Positions 1 to 12,300 of a DNA stretch of 64,000 nt are shown here, piece after piece. Every line of letters starts with the position of its first letter. Position 1 is the stretch's first letter. Origin of the DNA: Hygrocybe punicea (taxonomy: Eukaryota; Basidiomycota; Agaricomycetes; Agaricales; Hygrophoraceae). The notes under the pieces are model-generated. The model was not told where the DNA came from. It ran no database searches and worked only from the letters and a program-made list of their open reading frames with translations. A program made the translations under genes and the position numbers. The DNA is taken from assembly GCA_963556145.1 (NCBI GenBank), contig OY744465.1:4898001-4962000 (forward strand), written 5' to 3'.

Positions 1-301
1 GAGTAGCTGGTTGATCGAAATCAGTGTCGATGTTGCTTACTTTCAGGGGGATGGCGGTTGGAAGGGTTCCACAGATATACGCTGATACGAACGATAGATC
101 TGTCTCCAGCAGCTTGTAGCTCGGAATGTCACCTATCGAAGATGTAGCTTGAGTAATCGCTCATATCCGAAAACCAAACGGTACCCACCTTTGATTATCT
201 TGCAAAACAGGCAGCTCGCCAGAGTTCTGGTTGGCCATTCAAGTTGTGAGCATTCATGCCATGAGCTTAACAGACAGATTATTATACCTGGCGGTGGCCA
301 T
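1..301 (-). CDS. HIT-domain nucleotide hydrolase/transferase (Hint type), 5' part only
   Basis: Partial gene; its 3' part lies beyond the left edge. Reading the minus strand, a 14-nt first exon (301-288), a second exon (226-189) and a third starting at 132 splice to MATARTLASCLFCKIIKG followed by DIPSYKLLETDLSF. The C-x-F-C-K-I-I-K-G-x-I-P-x-x-K-x-x-E-T block is the N-terminal signature of HIT proteins of the Hint/Hnt1 class, which hydrolyse adenosine 5'-monophosphoramidate and related nucleotides. The His-x-His-x-His-x-x active-site motif would be further downstream and is not in the window. The end of the third exon (somewhere near 85-110) is uncertain, because the expected next block (a variant of FLDI-P) is not visible before the edge. 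The gene is head to head with the dioxygenase gene at 373. Confidence 0.72.
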
Positions 302-372
302 CGGAAACACCAGATGATCACGTGTAACGAACGCTTTGAAGTTTGAACCCGTCGCCGTGAAGCTGATTCCAA
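302..372. promoter_or_regulatory. 71-bp bidirectional promoter with CACGTG box
   Basis: Only 71 bp separate the start codons of the HIT gene (-, ATG at 301) and the dioxygenase gene (+, ATG at 373), so the two genes must share promoter and 5' untranslated sequence, or overlap in transcription. The palindrome CACGTG at 319-324 is a bHLH/bZIP-type binding site by known consensus. No TATA box is visible. Regulatory function is inferred. Confidence 0.4.
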
Positions 373-1910
373 ATGTCATTAGCAGAGGCCGCAGGGCAAG
401 CTGATACAGCTTTTCACCACATCCCAATCATGTACGGTACATCTGTTGACATTTCTGTGTACTGACGCTATGGTTTTGTAGAGACTTGAGCACCATGTCT
501 TCGACTGATCTTCAAGTCAAACAATTACTATCAGAGCAGATCAGAGAAGCGTGTCTTAATGTCGGCTTTTTTTATGGTGCACTTATTGCCCAAAGTCAAA
601 TTTCCACGCTTCATTACATTCTCTTGCAGTGAAAGGTCATGGTATCCCAGATGAAATTACAGACTGTGTACTTGCCGCATCCAAACAACTCTTCCGTCTT
701 CCACTCGATACAAAATCTAAGGTGCGTCTTATAATGTGGACAACTAATCGCTTTTATTTAAAACTGACTGTCGAACGCCCAGCTGGACATCCGAAACTCC
801 GGCAACTTCAAGGGTTACTCACCCCTCCTCAGCGGCAATAACGACCCTAAAAACGACGGGGACTTACAAGAAGGCTTCGAAATAGGATGGGAACAACTTC
901 ATTCGAACCACCGGTACGGCGCAAAACCAACTGGTATCATGGCTGGTGACAATGTCTGGCCTTCGGATCTGCCCGGATTTCGAGAAGCCGTCCTCGAATA
1001 TTAGTACGTTTCCATTTTGCGCCGCTGTCTTGAGGTAGTCATAGCGAATTTTACAGCCATGCCGCTCTGAACCTGGGCAGGTTGCTTTTTCCACTTTTTG
1101 CCCTTGCTTTGAATCTTCCCGAGAACTTTTTTGATGACAAGGTTCAAGTCATATTTTCTTGCTCCAATCGGGGCTAAACAACATATTATATCAGACAAGG
1201 AATGCGGCAGCTTTGATGCGCATTATTCACTATCCCCCTCAGACTGGGTCGGTTGATAATCGCATCATCGGCATTGGTGCCCACACAGAGTGAGAGCCAC
1301 ACTGATCGGTTGATTCAACTTGAGTTGATCAAATTTTGTTTGAATATAGCTGGGAGGTGAGAACAAGACTGTTTGTCAGAATGTCCACGCTCATCAACTC
1401 TCCAGTGCTTCACGATTCTGTGGCAGGAACCGGACATCCAGGCGTTGCAAGTACTGAATACTGACAACCAATGGGTAGACGCACCGCCAATATCTGGTAC
1501 TTTAGTTATCAAGTAACGTTGAGCTTTCGCATCCGACTTCGTGTAACCCTCATCTGCCACACAGTCTTGGAGATCAGTTCGCACGATGGACCAGTTCGTT
1601 GTCTTTTGCTTTCGCTCTTTCCGGGAAAATAATCTCTCAAATATAGATGACATTTTCAAGTCGACCGTCCATCGAGCCATCAACCGCAGCGGGGTTCACC
1701 GCTATTCTATCCCGCTGTTCTTTGGAACAGATTATCATGTCAAGCTGGAGGTAAATAATATATTTTGGGACACACCTTTGTTCATTCTTACCTTTGTTTT
1801 TCATCTAGCCGATACAAGGCTGCGTATCACCTGAACGACCACCGAAATACGAGGTTGTGACAGCTGGAGAATATGTCAATGGTAGATCGAAAGCTACGTA
1901 TGGTCATTGA
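373..1910 (+). CDS. 2-oxoglutarate/Fe(II)-dependent dioxygenase, isopenicillin N synthase-like
   Basis: Soluble non-haem iron oxygenase of the IPNS-like superfamily; the substrate cannot be told from sequence. Exons read as 373-431, 482-576, 630-721, 783-1003, 1057-1141, 1195-1289, 1350-1356, 1406-1512, 1565-1593, 1647-1750 and 1809-1910. They give a protein of about 330 residues, normal for the family. The N-terminal block HHIPIIDLS is the DIOX_N signature. IGIGAHTDWECFTILWQEP holds the iron-binding His-x-Asp pair. The distal iron His lies in STVHRAINRSG, and the 2OG-binding Arg-x-Ser is in HRYSIPLFF. The Asp of His-x-Asp is completed by a 7-nt exon (1350-1356), needed to restore the motif. 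The first ATG at 373 is chosen because it alone leads into IPIIDLS; the in-frame ATG at 494 would lose that block. Confidence 0.88.
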
Positions 1911-2263
1911 TGGTTAGCACTCAGCAATTTGGTATTGAATTAGAAGAATCATTGTCCTATAATACTTGTCAGGTTATGATTTTTATAACACATGCTTGTA
2001 TTAGTTGTCAACAAGTTAGAATCAATGGCACCTTGAAACACTAATGTTTCCATTCAAAGGCAGTATACGAATATCTTGTCAACTCCTTGAAACTACTAGT
2101 ATGTTGATCATAAAACAATCAAATCTGGGGGTTTTGACATCTAGATATTGCTGTATTCAGCATTTTATGGATGCATTTGTCGAGAATAACAAATAAACTT
2201 TGCTTACATAAACAAAGAGGCGTCTCGCAGTCCATTCCAGCGGCAGGCCTAACACGTCCCCAG
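1911..2263. repeat. Intergenic AT-rich stretch with a decayed copy of the 43.3-kb MITE family
   Basis: No gene is visible. The segment around 2020-2145 shares ordered similarity with the MITE at 43310-43693. Near 2023 it carries AATCAATGGCACCTTGAAAC (MITE end: TTCAATGGCTCCTTTGAACA). Near 2102 it carries TGTTGATCATAAAACAATCA, against CTTGATCATAAAACATTCAA near 43530. No matching terminal inverted repeat or TA duplication could be fixed here, so this reads as a relic rather than an intact element. It overlaps the 5' region of the nucleoporin gene at 2264. Confidence 0.35.
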
Positions 2264-5200
2264 ATGAAGACTCGCAGAAAAAGCAAGGTTGCAGCTGCAG
2301 CTGCAGCTCCCGCTGAACCAGAGCCGGACGCGGGATCATCTCAAACCACGGATGACGCTGTTCCTCATTCCACACCTAGCTTTGCCATACCCGCCGACAT
2401 TGACATCGAAACGCTTTCCAACCTCCTTCCAGGCACACCCTTGACTTCTGCTACACCGGAGGCTATCATTTCATTGTATAGAATTTTAGTGGCACAAGTC
2501 TCCCAATTTGACGCCACACAAAGGGAACTAGATGAAGCACGCGCCGAGGCCGAAAGGAAAGATGTCGAGCTTGACCAGGCGTTGCAAGATCGAGAAAGCC
2601 TTTCGAAGGATCTTGAAGCTTCGCTTGAGTCTGCGCACAGCGAAGTTAACCAACTAAAGCAAGAACGCGACGAAATTGGTGTGTACTTTCGATGATAGTT
2701 GGGGCCTGCGGTGCTGAATATCATCGTCAGCTGCATCTCAAGCTGCACTACAAGCTCAAATCGCGTTGCTGTCTACATCTCAATCATCCTCTTCCACTGA
2801 ACTTGAACAACTGAAGCATCGCGTAGAGGACACGGATCGAGAAAAACGAGATCTCATTGGAGTAATTAGTCGGCTGAAACACGAGAGTTCACAACGAGAA
2901 GGTATTCTTCATTCCATTCCTCACCATGCAAATAACCTTCACACATTCCATTCTTAGAGGAGATACAAACACTGCGAATTAGTCTCAAGGAAGCCCGGCA
3001 TGACCATCAAACACTCGAGGCCCAAGTCAGAGAATTGCGCTCAACAGAAACTTCCACGAAGGTGATACACCCAGATATTGTAGGGTCCATTATTAATTCG
3101 ATGATCTGTAGTTCAAAATTGACTCTCTAACACAACAACTTCAACTGTCACAAGTGGAAGCTGAACGCACTACATCTGAGCTCACCTCAAAATCCGATGA
3201 ATTTGCTAAATACCGCCGCTCAAAACATGCGGAGCTCACGCAACTGCAAGCTTCACACGACACGATCGTCCAGACGTTGGCTTCCACCGAAAGTACACTC
3301 AAAGCATTACAATCTGCTCATACTGCGCAAAGCCACCAGTTTACGCAAGCTCTCGCACGCGTGCAGGATCTCACTGGACAGTTGGCAGAACAAGAAGCCA
3401 CGTACTCTAGTGAGGCGTCTGGATTGAGGCGGCTGGTCGCTATGATGGAAGAGCGAGAGAAACAGGCGAAGGAGATAGTTGAGGGAATTGAGAGAGAGTG
3501 GGCAGGGGTAGGGGACAGAGCTGAAAGGAGGGAGATAGTTTTGAAGGAGGAGATTGAGCACGAAAAGCAAGCAAGGGAGCAGGCAGAGAAGAGGGTCGAA
3601 CAGCTTGAAACTGTTTTGAGCAGGATCGACAGCGGGGAATTGCCACTGCCCGGGCGGGCGGGCAGTGGGCCGCCCGCCACACCAGTTCGGAGACCTGCAA
3701 CTCCGGATTTGTTGACGCAGGGCATGATGGGATTGAGTCCGACGGTAGCCATGGCCAGCAGGGCACAGAGGGGTGGAAAAACGTTTACTGAGGTATATGG
3801 TGACTATATTCGTCTGCAGGATGAGTTTGCGAAGAAGTCGGCTGAATGTGACCATATGGACCGAACGTTATCCGCTGTGTTGGCTCAGATTGAGGAGCGG
3901 GTAAGCCTTTCTCTTATTCTTAGCACAGACGTCCAATAATGATTTCTCTAGGCGCCTATCCTTTCGCAGCAGCGTATTGAATACGAGCGTCTCCAATCCG
4001 AAGCGGCTCAGCTTGCCACCCAGCTTGCGCAGGCTCTTTGTGACCGCGACAATCAGGCGAATCTTCTAGACGATAACTCACAGAAGCTCAAGAAGAGTGC
4101 AAGTGAAAATGAACTACTTCAGAAGCAACTTGACGATCTTGGTAGGCAGATTCAAGTGTTATTAAAGGAATTGGGGCGCAGGGACGACCCGATGATCCCA
4201 TCCGACGAGGATCTCGACCAGATGTCTGCCCTGGAGCCTGCCGAGAACATCGAAGCGGTCATCACGAACAACTTGGTGCTGTTCCGTTCTATTGGAGGGT
4301 TGCAGGAACAGAATCAAAAGTTGTTGAGGATTGTCAGGGAGTTGGGTGCGAAAATGGAAGCAGAGGAAAAAGATTACAAAGAGATGATGGACATGGAGCA
4401 AGGCGAAGCTGTTAAGGAGGCACATGAAGCAATTCAGGAGTTGGCGGCGCAACTGGAGAGACAGAAGAAGAGTAGCGAGATGACGATACAGGCTTACATG
4501 AAGGAGAGAGACGCGTTGAGGAGTATGTTGAACAGAGCGGAGCGGGCGGCCTCGGGCAGTGGTGTGTCTAGAGCCTCAATGCCAAATGGTGATGTCAATG
4601 GAATCCACGAGGAGGCAAGCTCAGATTTGGCGAAAGAGCTAGCAGAGATACAGGATCAATTTGAGACTTACAGGACGGAAATGGGTGTTGACTCTGTGAG
4701 GTTGAGGGAGGAGGTTGTGTTGGCACAGAGGGAAGTGGGTCAGCTCGGGGCTGCGCTCGCAAAAGCTAATGCAAAGATGGAATACCTGAATGGTTTGTTT
4801 CCACTCATGTTTTGAGTTTTTCCGTTGTCGCTTACATGTCTTCTTGACTTAGACCGTCACCGAATGCTTCAAGAGGAATTGTCGATGCAAGGCCGCGAGC
4901 TTGACCATTTGAGGAAACGTAATCAACAGCTGGACGACCAATTCATGCGTGCTGATATTGCGTGTCACCATGCAACGGACGACTTGGCTGAAGCAAGGAG
5001 CCAGGTCGAGCAGTTGCGTAATGATTGTGCCAATCTTCGGGCAGAGAAGAGAATCTGGGAGGTATGTGGTCGGTTTGCATCGAGTTTAAGAATGAATTTG
5101 ACTTCGGATTTCAGAGTGTGCAGAATCGCCTAGCCGATGAAAACAAGACACTTGCGCTTGAGCGGTCTCATTTGTCTGATCTGATGGGTAATGTACAGAA

Positions 5201-8200
5201 AATGCATAATGACCTTGAACGCTCCGGCGAGAACGACCGGCGACGGTTGGAGAGTCAGATGCAGATGCTGGAGCAACAAACGTTTGTTACCATCACATCG
5301 TTTTACTCGGCTGTGTGTGACCTGAGTTTTGTAGGCAAGACCTGAAGACGCAACTAAATCAGGAGCGGGATGCCGTTCGGCATATTTCTTTGCAAAAAGA
5401 AATTGAACTCAAGGAAATCCAGACCAGACTGGATAGGAGCGTGCGTCACTCTATCGTTTCTTATTAGTTGACACTCAAAAATTCCACTGCAGTCACAAGA
5501 GTTCGCCAAGACTCGGGAGTCTCTTGTTGGAGCCGAGACGAGCAAGAGGCATCTAGAGGAACGCGTAGATGACTTGACCAGACAGCTTCAAGGCAAACAA
5601 GAGAAGCTTGCTGTATACGAACGTCGACCCACGGCCAATGGTGGTCTGCAGCAAGTCGACGCGGATTTGAGTCATGAACAACAGTTGGAGGCTGAGGTGG
5701 CGGAGCTCCGGTGAGTCACCTCTTATTTCGGGAGTGCTTGGGTTTTGACCGCCGTCGTGTAGATCTGCTCTCAAGGTTGCTGAGATGGATCTTGCCAATG
5801 CTAGGAGCCATGTCCTACAGTTCCAAGAGATTAGTCAGGCGAACGAGTCTGCTTTGGCAACTTGGCATGCCACGCACGACGAGTATCAGGCAAAAACAGA
5901 GGCACAGATCGCTCGGCACGAGGTCTGCACACCTCCCAACTGGGATATGGAGCTATTGATGGATTGTTTTCTGGTAGTCGGATTACAATGCCCTTCAGGA
6001 ACAATTCCAATCAACCCAAGAAGAGTTCTCACAGTTGAGAAATCAATACAACGAACTCCAACGAAATTTTGAGAACGAACGAACTGTTTGGCTGAACGAC
6101 AAGAAGACCCTGGAGGACACCATTGTTGATATGAGTACCTCGGAGAAGCATTTAGAAACAGACCGCACTCTCCGAGAGAGCACCTCTCGAGAACAGGAAG
6201 AGCGGCTCAGAGTGAGTTCAACCTTACAGTGGCAGCGGTCTTCTGAATACGTTGCGCGTTATGCAGGCTGTTGAGGAGAGGTACGCTCACGAAGTGGTTG
6301 TCCATGCTGAATCGATCAAAACCGTCGACAATCTGAAGCAGCAACTATCGACAGCGCATTCGGCTGTGCGGGATCATCTAGCTTCAGCCGAGACTGCCAA
6401 AGCCAACCTCGCGTCGTCTGAGAGCAGCTGGAAGCAACAGAAGGAAACACTCGTCAAAGAGGTCGCAGACCTCAACGCGAGGTAAAGGATCCCCTGTTTT
6501 CTATAATTTATTACATTTCTGATACCATACAGATGCAAAGACCTTGCTGCACACAATAACCTGCTTCATCAACATCTAGAGGACGTGAGTTCGCAGGCTG
6601 CACGGATCAGACAGGCTGCCGACGCTTCTGTGTCTGCTCAACCTGGAGAGGGAGAGACGGATGAAAACTGGGCGACGAAAATTTCGGAATTGAGATCTGT
6701 CGTGGCCTATCTACGCAAGGAGAAAGAGATCGTTGATCTCCAACTGGAGCTCAGCAAACAGGAGAACACTCGCTTGAAAGCACAGATGGATCATTTGTCA
6801 CAAAATTTGCAAGAAGTCAGAACAACTCTTGCGGAGGTATTTCGTCTTGTTCTGTATGTACAAGAATATCTCTAACGTATAGGTCAGGAACGTGAGAGAG
6901 CTGTCGAGGGTGCTACTTCCACAGCGCAGCACGACGAATTGATCGAGAGAATCAACCAGCTTAATATACTCAGGGAAAGCAACGCTACCCTCCGGTCCGA
7001 CTGTGAGAATCACGCCAAGCGGGCTCGTGACCTGGAGGCCAAGCTTCAATTGCTTTCCACTCAGCTAGAACCCGCGAAGGAAGAGGGGCGCATGGCTCGC
7101 GCTGAACTTGAGGCTCGTGATGCCCAAGTGAAGCGTCTTGAAGAGGAGAGTCGACGGTGGCAAGAACGGAATACACAGCTCCTTACCAAGGTTAGGACTT
7201 TCGTAAAATTCATTCCAAGTATTTCTCATGTAACCATCCATTCAGTTTGATCGCATTGATCCAGCTGAAGTCCAGGCCCTGAAAGACGAGATAGAACAAC
7301 TCAAGCTGCAAAAAGAAAAGTCGGCCGTTGAACAAGAAGCGATGAGTGCTGGTCAAACACAAAGGGTCAGGGATACGAAACGACCAATGGTCATTCATAC
7401 TGATGATTAGGCCTACAGATCGAGGCTTTGGAAGCCAGCGTTCGCAGTCACAAGGAATCACACGCCAAAAATTTGCAAGGCTTCAAAAACCGTCTTGGAC
7501 AGCTCAATACAGAGAAGTCAAAATTGAACGCAGACTTCACTGAAAGTCAGAATCAAATCAAAGCTTTGACAACGGAACGAGATACTTTGAAAAGCACAGC
7601 CACAGACAATACTTTACAAGAACTGACGCAACAGGTGGAAACTCTTCGTCGTGAGAAATCTGCGATCGAGAAAGCTCTTGTAGAGGAGAAGGCTGCAAAG
7701 GGTCAGGAGCCAAATCCGGAACAAGCTTCGATAATTGTGCGTGAAGAATGTTGGTCTCCCTGGTTGTGATTAATGGAATTCCGCGTAGGTTTCATTGCGG
7801 GAAGAAAGGGACAGACTGCTTGCAGAGAAAGAGAGTGGGGCTAGTGGCTCCAGTTCTGTTACCAATTCTGCCATGGAGGAAGCGAAACGTCTTTGGGAAT
7901 CAGAAAAAGCGGAGCTGGTGAAAGCTCATGGTGAGGCAACAACTCAAGCCAAGGTAAATGATATGACCACGTCCACAATCTTATGTTTTCATTCATGTCA
8001 ATAGACTGCAACGGAGCAAGCTAGGAAGGCCCTCGAGGAGGTCAAGAACATACGCTTTTCTAATGTGAGCCGTCGGTTCCACGCTTCTGCAAGATTGGCT
8101 CACCTGTTGCCAACAGGAGAAATTTCAATCGAAAATCCAAGACTTGCAGAGGGCACGAGCTGCTGATGCTGAGCGAGCTGTTGCTCAACAAGAAGCGTCG

Positions 8201-9067
8201 GTCAAGGCTGCTGTCGATACCTTGAAGACCGAGATGAATGCTTCTAATGCACCGTCAACCTCTGATGACGCCGTCAAACAACACGCAGAAGAGATGCGAG
8301 CTCTAGAACATCGTCTAGCGGCCAAGCACCGAGACGAATTAAAGACCGCAATTGATGCTGCTCTAGCTGCTGCTCAAAAGGAGAAACCTGCTGGCCCCTC
8401 AATTTCGGAAGACGATCAAAAGGCGGCAATCGCCGCTGCGATCGCAGAACACGAAAAACAACTTCAAGTTCGTCATACAGAAGAAATTGCTTCAGCTGTG
8501 GAGAGAGGTAGGATGGAGCAAGCGACGAAAGGGAAGTTGAAAGATTCTCAACTCGTAAAATCGCAGAAGAGGGTGAAGGAGCTGGAAACTCAAATTCTTG
8601 AATGGCGAAAAGCAGGCGTTATACCTGAACCGTCGGCGCCGCCCCCAGTAACACCTGCGACAAGTACACCGACGGCTACCAACCCGCCACCTTCAATCCC
8701 AGTTGGTCCATCAGCGGCAGTTGCTGCCAACACATCCCTTGCAATTTCTGGGAATTTACCACGCAAACCATCTGTTATGATTCCACCGGCTTCAGCCGAA
8801 GGAGCGGGACGTGGAGGTCGTGGAGGCGCGCGGGGAGTTGTTCGTGGTGTCCAGCGTGGCGGATTGAACATTCGTGGCGCGGCACCTGGGAGAGGAGGTG
8901 CTCCCAGTGGAAGTTCTGTACCGAATACTGCCAGCGGGGTGTCAATTATTGGTGCAGCGGCTAAGCGCACGAGGGAGGATGGGGAAACACAGGACGACTC
9001 ACTTGCGAAGCGTTTGAAGCCTGCTGAAGGAGGCGGGCCTGTCACATTACGGCGTCCTCCACCATAA
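2264..9067 (+). CDS. MLP1: Nuclear-basket nucleoporin, TPR/Mlp1 family
   Basis: Very long coiled-coil protein of the nuclear pore basket, with known roles in mRNA export quality control, tethering of genes and spindle-checkpoint factors. The start ATG at 2264 opens MKTRRKSK followed by an alanine/proline-rich stretch. Continuous heptad-type Glu/Lys/Gln/Leu-rich sequence then runs through roughly 15-20 exons to about 8600. The family-specific TPR/MLP1 block is clear at about 4150-4380 (LGRRDDPMI, then VITNNLVLFRSIGGLQEQNQ, QKLLRIVRELGAKM). The C-terminus (8620-9067) is not coiled: it is Pro/Thr/Ala-rich, then has an RGG-like glycine/arginine tract (about 8800-8910), and ends with a basic KRTRED...KRLKP segment, probably nuclear localisation or RNA contact. 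Estimated length is near 1,950 residues, normal for the family. Introns are short (about 45-60 nt). Internal exon edges were not all resolved. Confidence 0.9.
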
Positions 9068-9376
9068 GCTCGACCTATGTACAATTTGTTCGTTTGTTTG
9101 CTCAATTAGGAAATATGGACTTTGCAGAATTTTCGTTCTAATTGATGTTGGTGAACACCACTCAAGATGTTCCTCCGATGAGAACTGTGCTTTGCACGGA
9201 GTGCTACCGTCTCATTTCTGGTTGACATTTCGAGGACTTGGGCCAGACTAAGTGAGTCACCTTGACGAAAACTGACTCGGAATGACTCGGACTGAATTCG
9301 AGTCATGTCACGGTGTGAAATATAATAGTCTGCTTGAGCTAACCTCATCACCAATCCCCCCCGGCTCATTATTACC
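9068..9376. other. Intergenic region with GACTCGG repeats
   Basis: No gene is seen between the nucleoporin stop and the vWA gene start. The stretch 9266-9305 contains two close copies of TGACTCGG and an inverted ATTCGAGTCA, forming an imperfect cluster of GACTCG motifs about 80-110 bp upstream of the next ATG. A regulatory role is possible but only inferred. An antisense open frame (9106-9450) runs into the first exon of the vWA gene and shows no family features. Confidence 0.3.
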
Positions 9377-12300
9377 ATGTCCGAGTCGAACTTTGATCTC
9401 GTAGTCGTAACAGATGCAACGGCGAGCATGGGCCAATGTAAGTCCTTCATGGTTCCGAGTCTCTACCTCAGCCTCATGATCTCTCGATACTAGATCTCCA
9501 CGCCCTGCGAACGTCTATTCCCGAGATTCTGGCGTTAGCAAAGCTCTCAGGGGCATTCAAGCGGCTCGGTGTGATGGCTTACAAGGATTACTGTGATGCG
9601 GAGGTCTTCTCTTGGTCCGGGTGGGACACGGACCTTTCAGAATTCGTCGGGAGGCTTACTCCTACTGGCGGCGGCGATTACCCCGAGGCAGCCAAGACAG
9701 CACTCATTGAAGTTTTGAAAGTGATGGACAAAAATTCCCAAACGATATGTCTGTGGTTTGCTGATGCGCCTCCTCACCACTTCAAGTTATCCAAGTCTGC
9801 CCCCCGGTTCTCCCATGGCCTCAATAATAATCTCGCTGAAGTCAAGGCATATCCCAAGGATGCCACCGACTGGGTCAAACTCTGCCGTATAGCCGCGAAA
9901 GGGAACTGCACAGTGTTTTCCTTCACTCCGACTTCAATGTCGCCTCAGTGTTCATCCTTTTATGTCCTTCTCTCAGAACTAACCGGTGGAATCTGCATAC
10001 AATGCAACGTCAACGCGATTGCCAGCGATGTTATTTCTAAATTGACAGTCGGTGTCATCATGCAATGGATGGGTCAATCGTCAAACTTGGAAACTGTCGT
10101 TAAAGTGTCTCGGGCTAGGTTCACGCAATACAGAGATTCTCCCCTGACCGCAAACCTGAAGCCTTCAGACGAAGCGCAGGGTTCTCGTGGATATCTCCCT
10201 CCTCTGAATGCCGCTGGCACGCCTCTCCTAAAGATTATCCAACGCCCCCTGAAAACATCTGACATTCCGCAATGCTCACTCGCCGCAGACCCGTCCAATC
10301 CTGCCAAGCGCTTTGCCAATCCAACCGAGACGGTATTTCACGATGTGGTCTACGACTCACTTGTCTCTCTCATTGAGTCCAATGTTTTCTGTCTCACGTA
10401 TAATCCCATCTTCGGTCAACTGTGGCGTGCTGTCTGCAAGGATACAAGCGACAAAAAGAATGCCCTTTTGGATGCGTTCAGTAATGCGGTCGGAAAAGTC
10501 AAGGATACTGCGCAGAAAGCTGATCTGCAACAGTGGTTGGAGGATAGCTTCGATGCAACTGATGAGATTGAGGGTATTATTGCCCGGGAAGACGCCAACG
10601 GTCCAAGGGTCTACCTTGATCTTGACACGAATGTTGAGCTTACTCGAATGGAACTCCTCGAGGTATCCAAAAGTTGTTACGCTGGTGTATTGAAAAAGGT
10701 CGCGTCAATTTTCACCCACTTAAAGGTAACACTTGTTCTATTTTTGCTTCCACAATCGATACTGACTATTCTTGCTGACAGCTCTTAGAACCTGACATCA
10801 AGCTTGCGCCTAATCAACGATCTATCCCCCTCTCCCTGCCTCCTCGCGAATTCTTTAGGATCCTGCCTCACCTTGTCGTCCCTGGTACACTCTATCCACA
10901 TCGTGCAGCCGCCGTAACCGCCATTCTTGCCCTCGTCACCGCGGTGCCCTTCCTCCGCGAACCAGCCACAAGCCTTCTGTTGCCGCTGAAGGGCAAGTGG
11001 CTCAACGTAGAGGTCCCTGAGAATATCAGTTTTGACTGTGCTAGGTTCTTACTTTCGGCACCCGAAGGTATAGTATTAACAGATGAGGAGAAAGACACGT
11101 ACGAGGCCATGAGGCGATACAAGCTGATCGAGTTAAATCTCAGCTCGTCCATTGAAGTGCAAGTTCCCTGGACGCCGGTCAAAACGAGAGGCGTCGGTGA
11201 TAGAAAAGTTCAGTGCAAGGCGTGCCTCATTAGGTATTGTTTTCTATGACCTGGTCCCGACCTAATCTCACTATTATTAATAATAATATTGCCATCAGCC
11301 GCAGTATTACGCTCATGAGCGGAGAAGAACTTGACGTTTGTGGGTTGTGCCTCGGTGTGAATGGGAATCCACAACAATTTCCGTCGCGAAGTGATGTAAG
11401 ATGAAACTTTTCCTTTATCCCTCTACACAGATCCTGATTATTTTCTGTCAGTTGGAAAGCTGCTGGGTAGAATGCTCCACGACAACATGTCGGGCACAGT
11501 ATGTGGTCGAGAATGTACCAGCTCTTAGGGTATGTTTCTTCGTGGCGAAATGTGCTATATCGCTAATGACATCGCATAGATCCGGCCTAAGTGCCATTAC
11601 TGCCGCAACGACGCTCGCTGTCCATGGCTGGAATGTTCTCGATGTGCCAATCGGGTCATTGTTCCTGCTCCTTATCGTTCATCAAGTGATCAGGACTACC
11701 ACTGCCCAGCCTGTGCCAATTCGACGCATGAATCGGCTGTCGTCACCGTAGTTTCACATGTCACGACTACCCAGAAATTGATCGACGAGAACGGTGTGGG
11801 TTGGTTGGGTTTCTCGCAGGACTTAGATATCCTTAAAGGGAAGTCAGCCTTCAAGATGTTTCAAATATATGGCGCAGCAGCATTCGGCCGTTCGCCTGAA
11901 CCCAATATTTCTCTAAAATTAACCCTTAATGGGAAGATACTCAATGCGGAGCGGGCGTTAGCGCAGATCGAGAGAAGGGTAGGATCTGGCGAGGTGGAGA
12001 GCGGATCCTGTGCTCTTTGTTTTGAAGAGATGCCCAAGGCGAAGCTGATGGCTGCATGTGGCAGGAAAGGTTGCCATCAGACAGTGGATAACGATTGTCT
12101 TCTTGAATGGGTAAGACCGTCACCAATGCATAGCTACAGAACACTAACTTCTAATACAACAGTACGGAAGAAGCGAGCCTGGGAAACTGCTCAATCTTAT
12201 GCAGCTTTTGTGTCCCTTTTGCCGTCGCAAACCAACGATCAAGACGCTGACCAGGTACAATCGACGAGCAGCGACGCTTGGCGGTCTTCAACAGGCGATG

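Noticed and set aside
3307..3855. Long minus-strand open frames inside the nucleoporin gene
   Set aside because: They are antisense to strong coiled-coil coding sequence, have no family motifs and arise from codon bias.
8590..9105. 171-codon minus-strand open frame over the nucleoporin C-terminus
   Set aside because: Pro/Ala-rich shadow of the RGG-like and proline-rich coding strand, with no start context or splice support.
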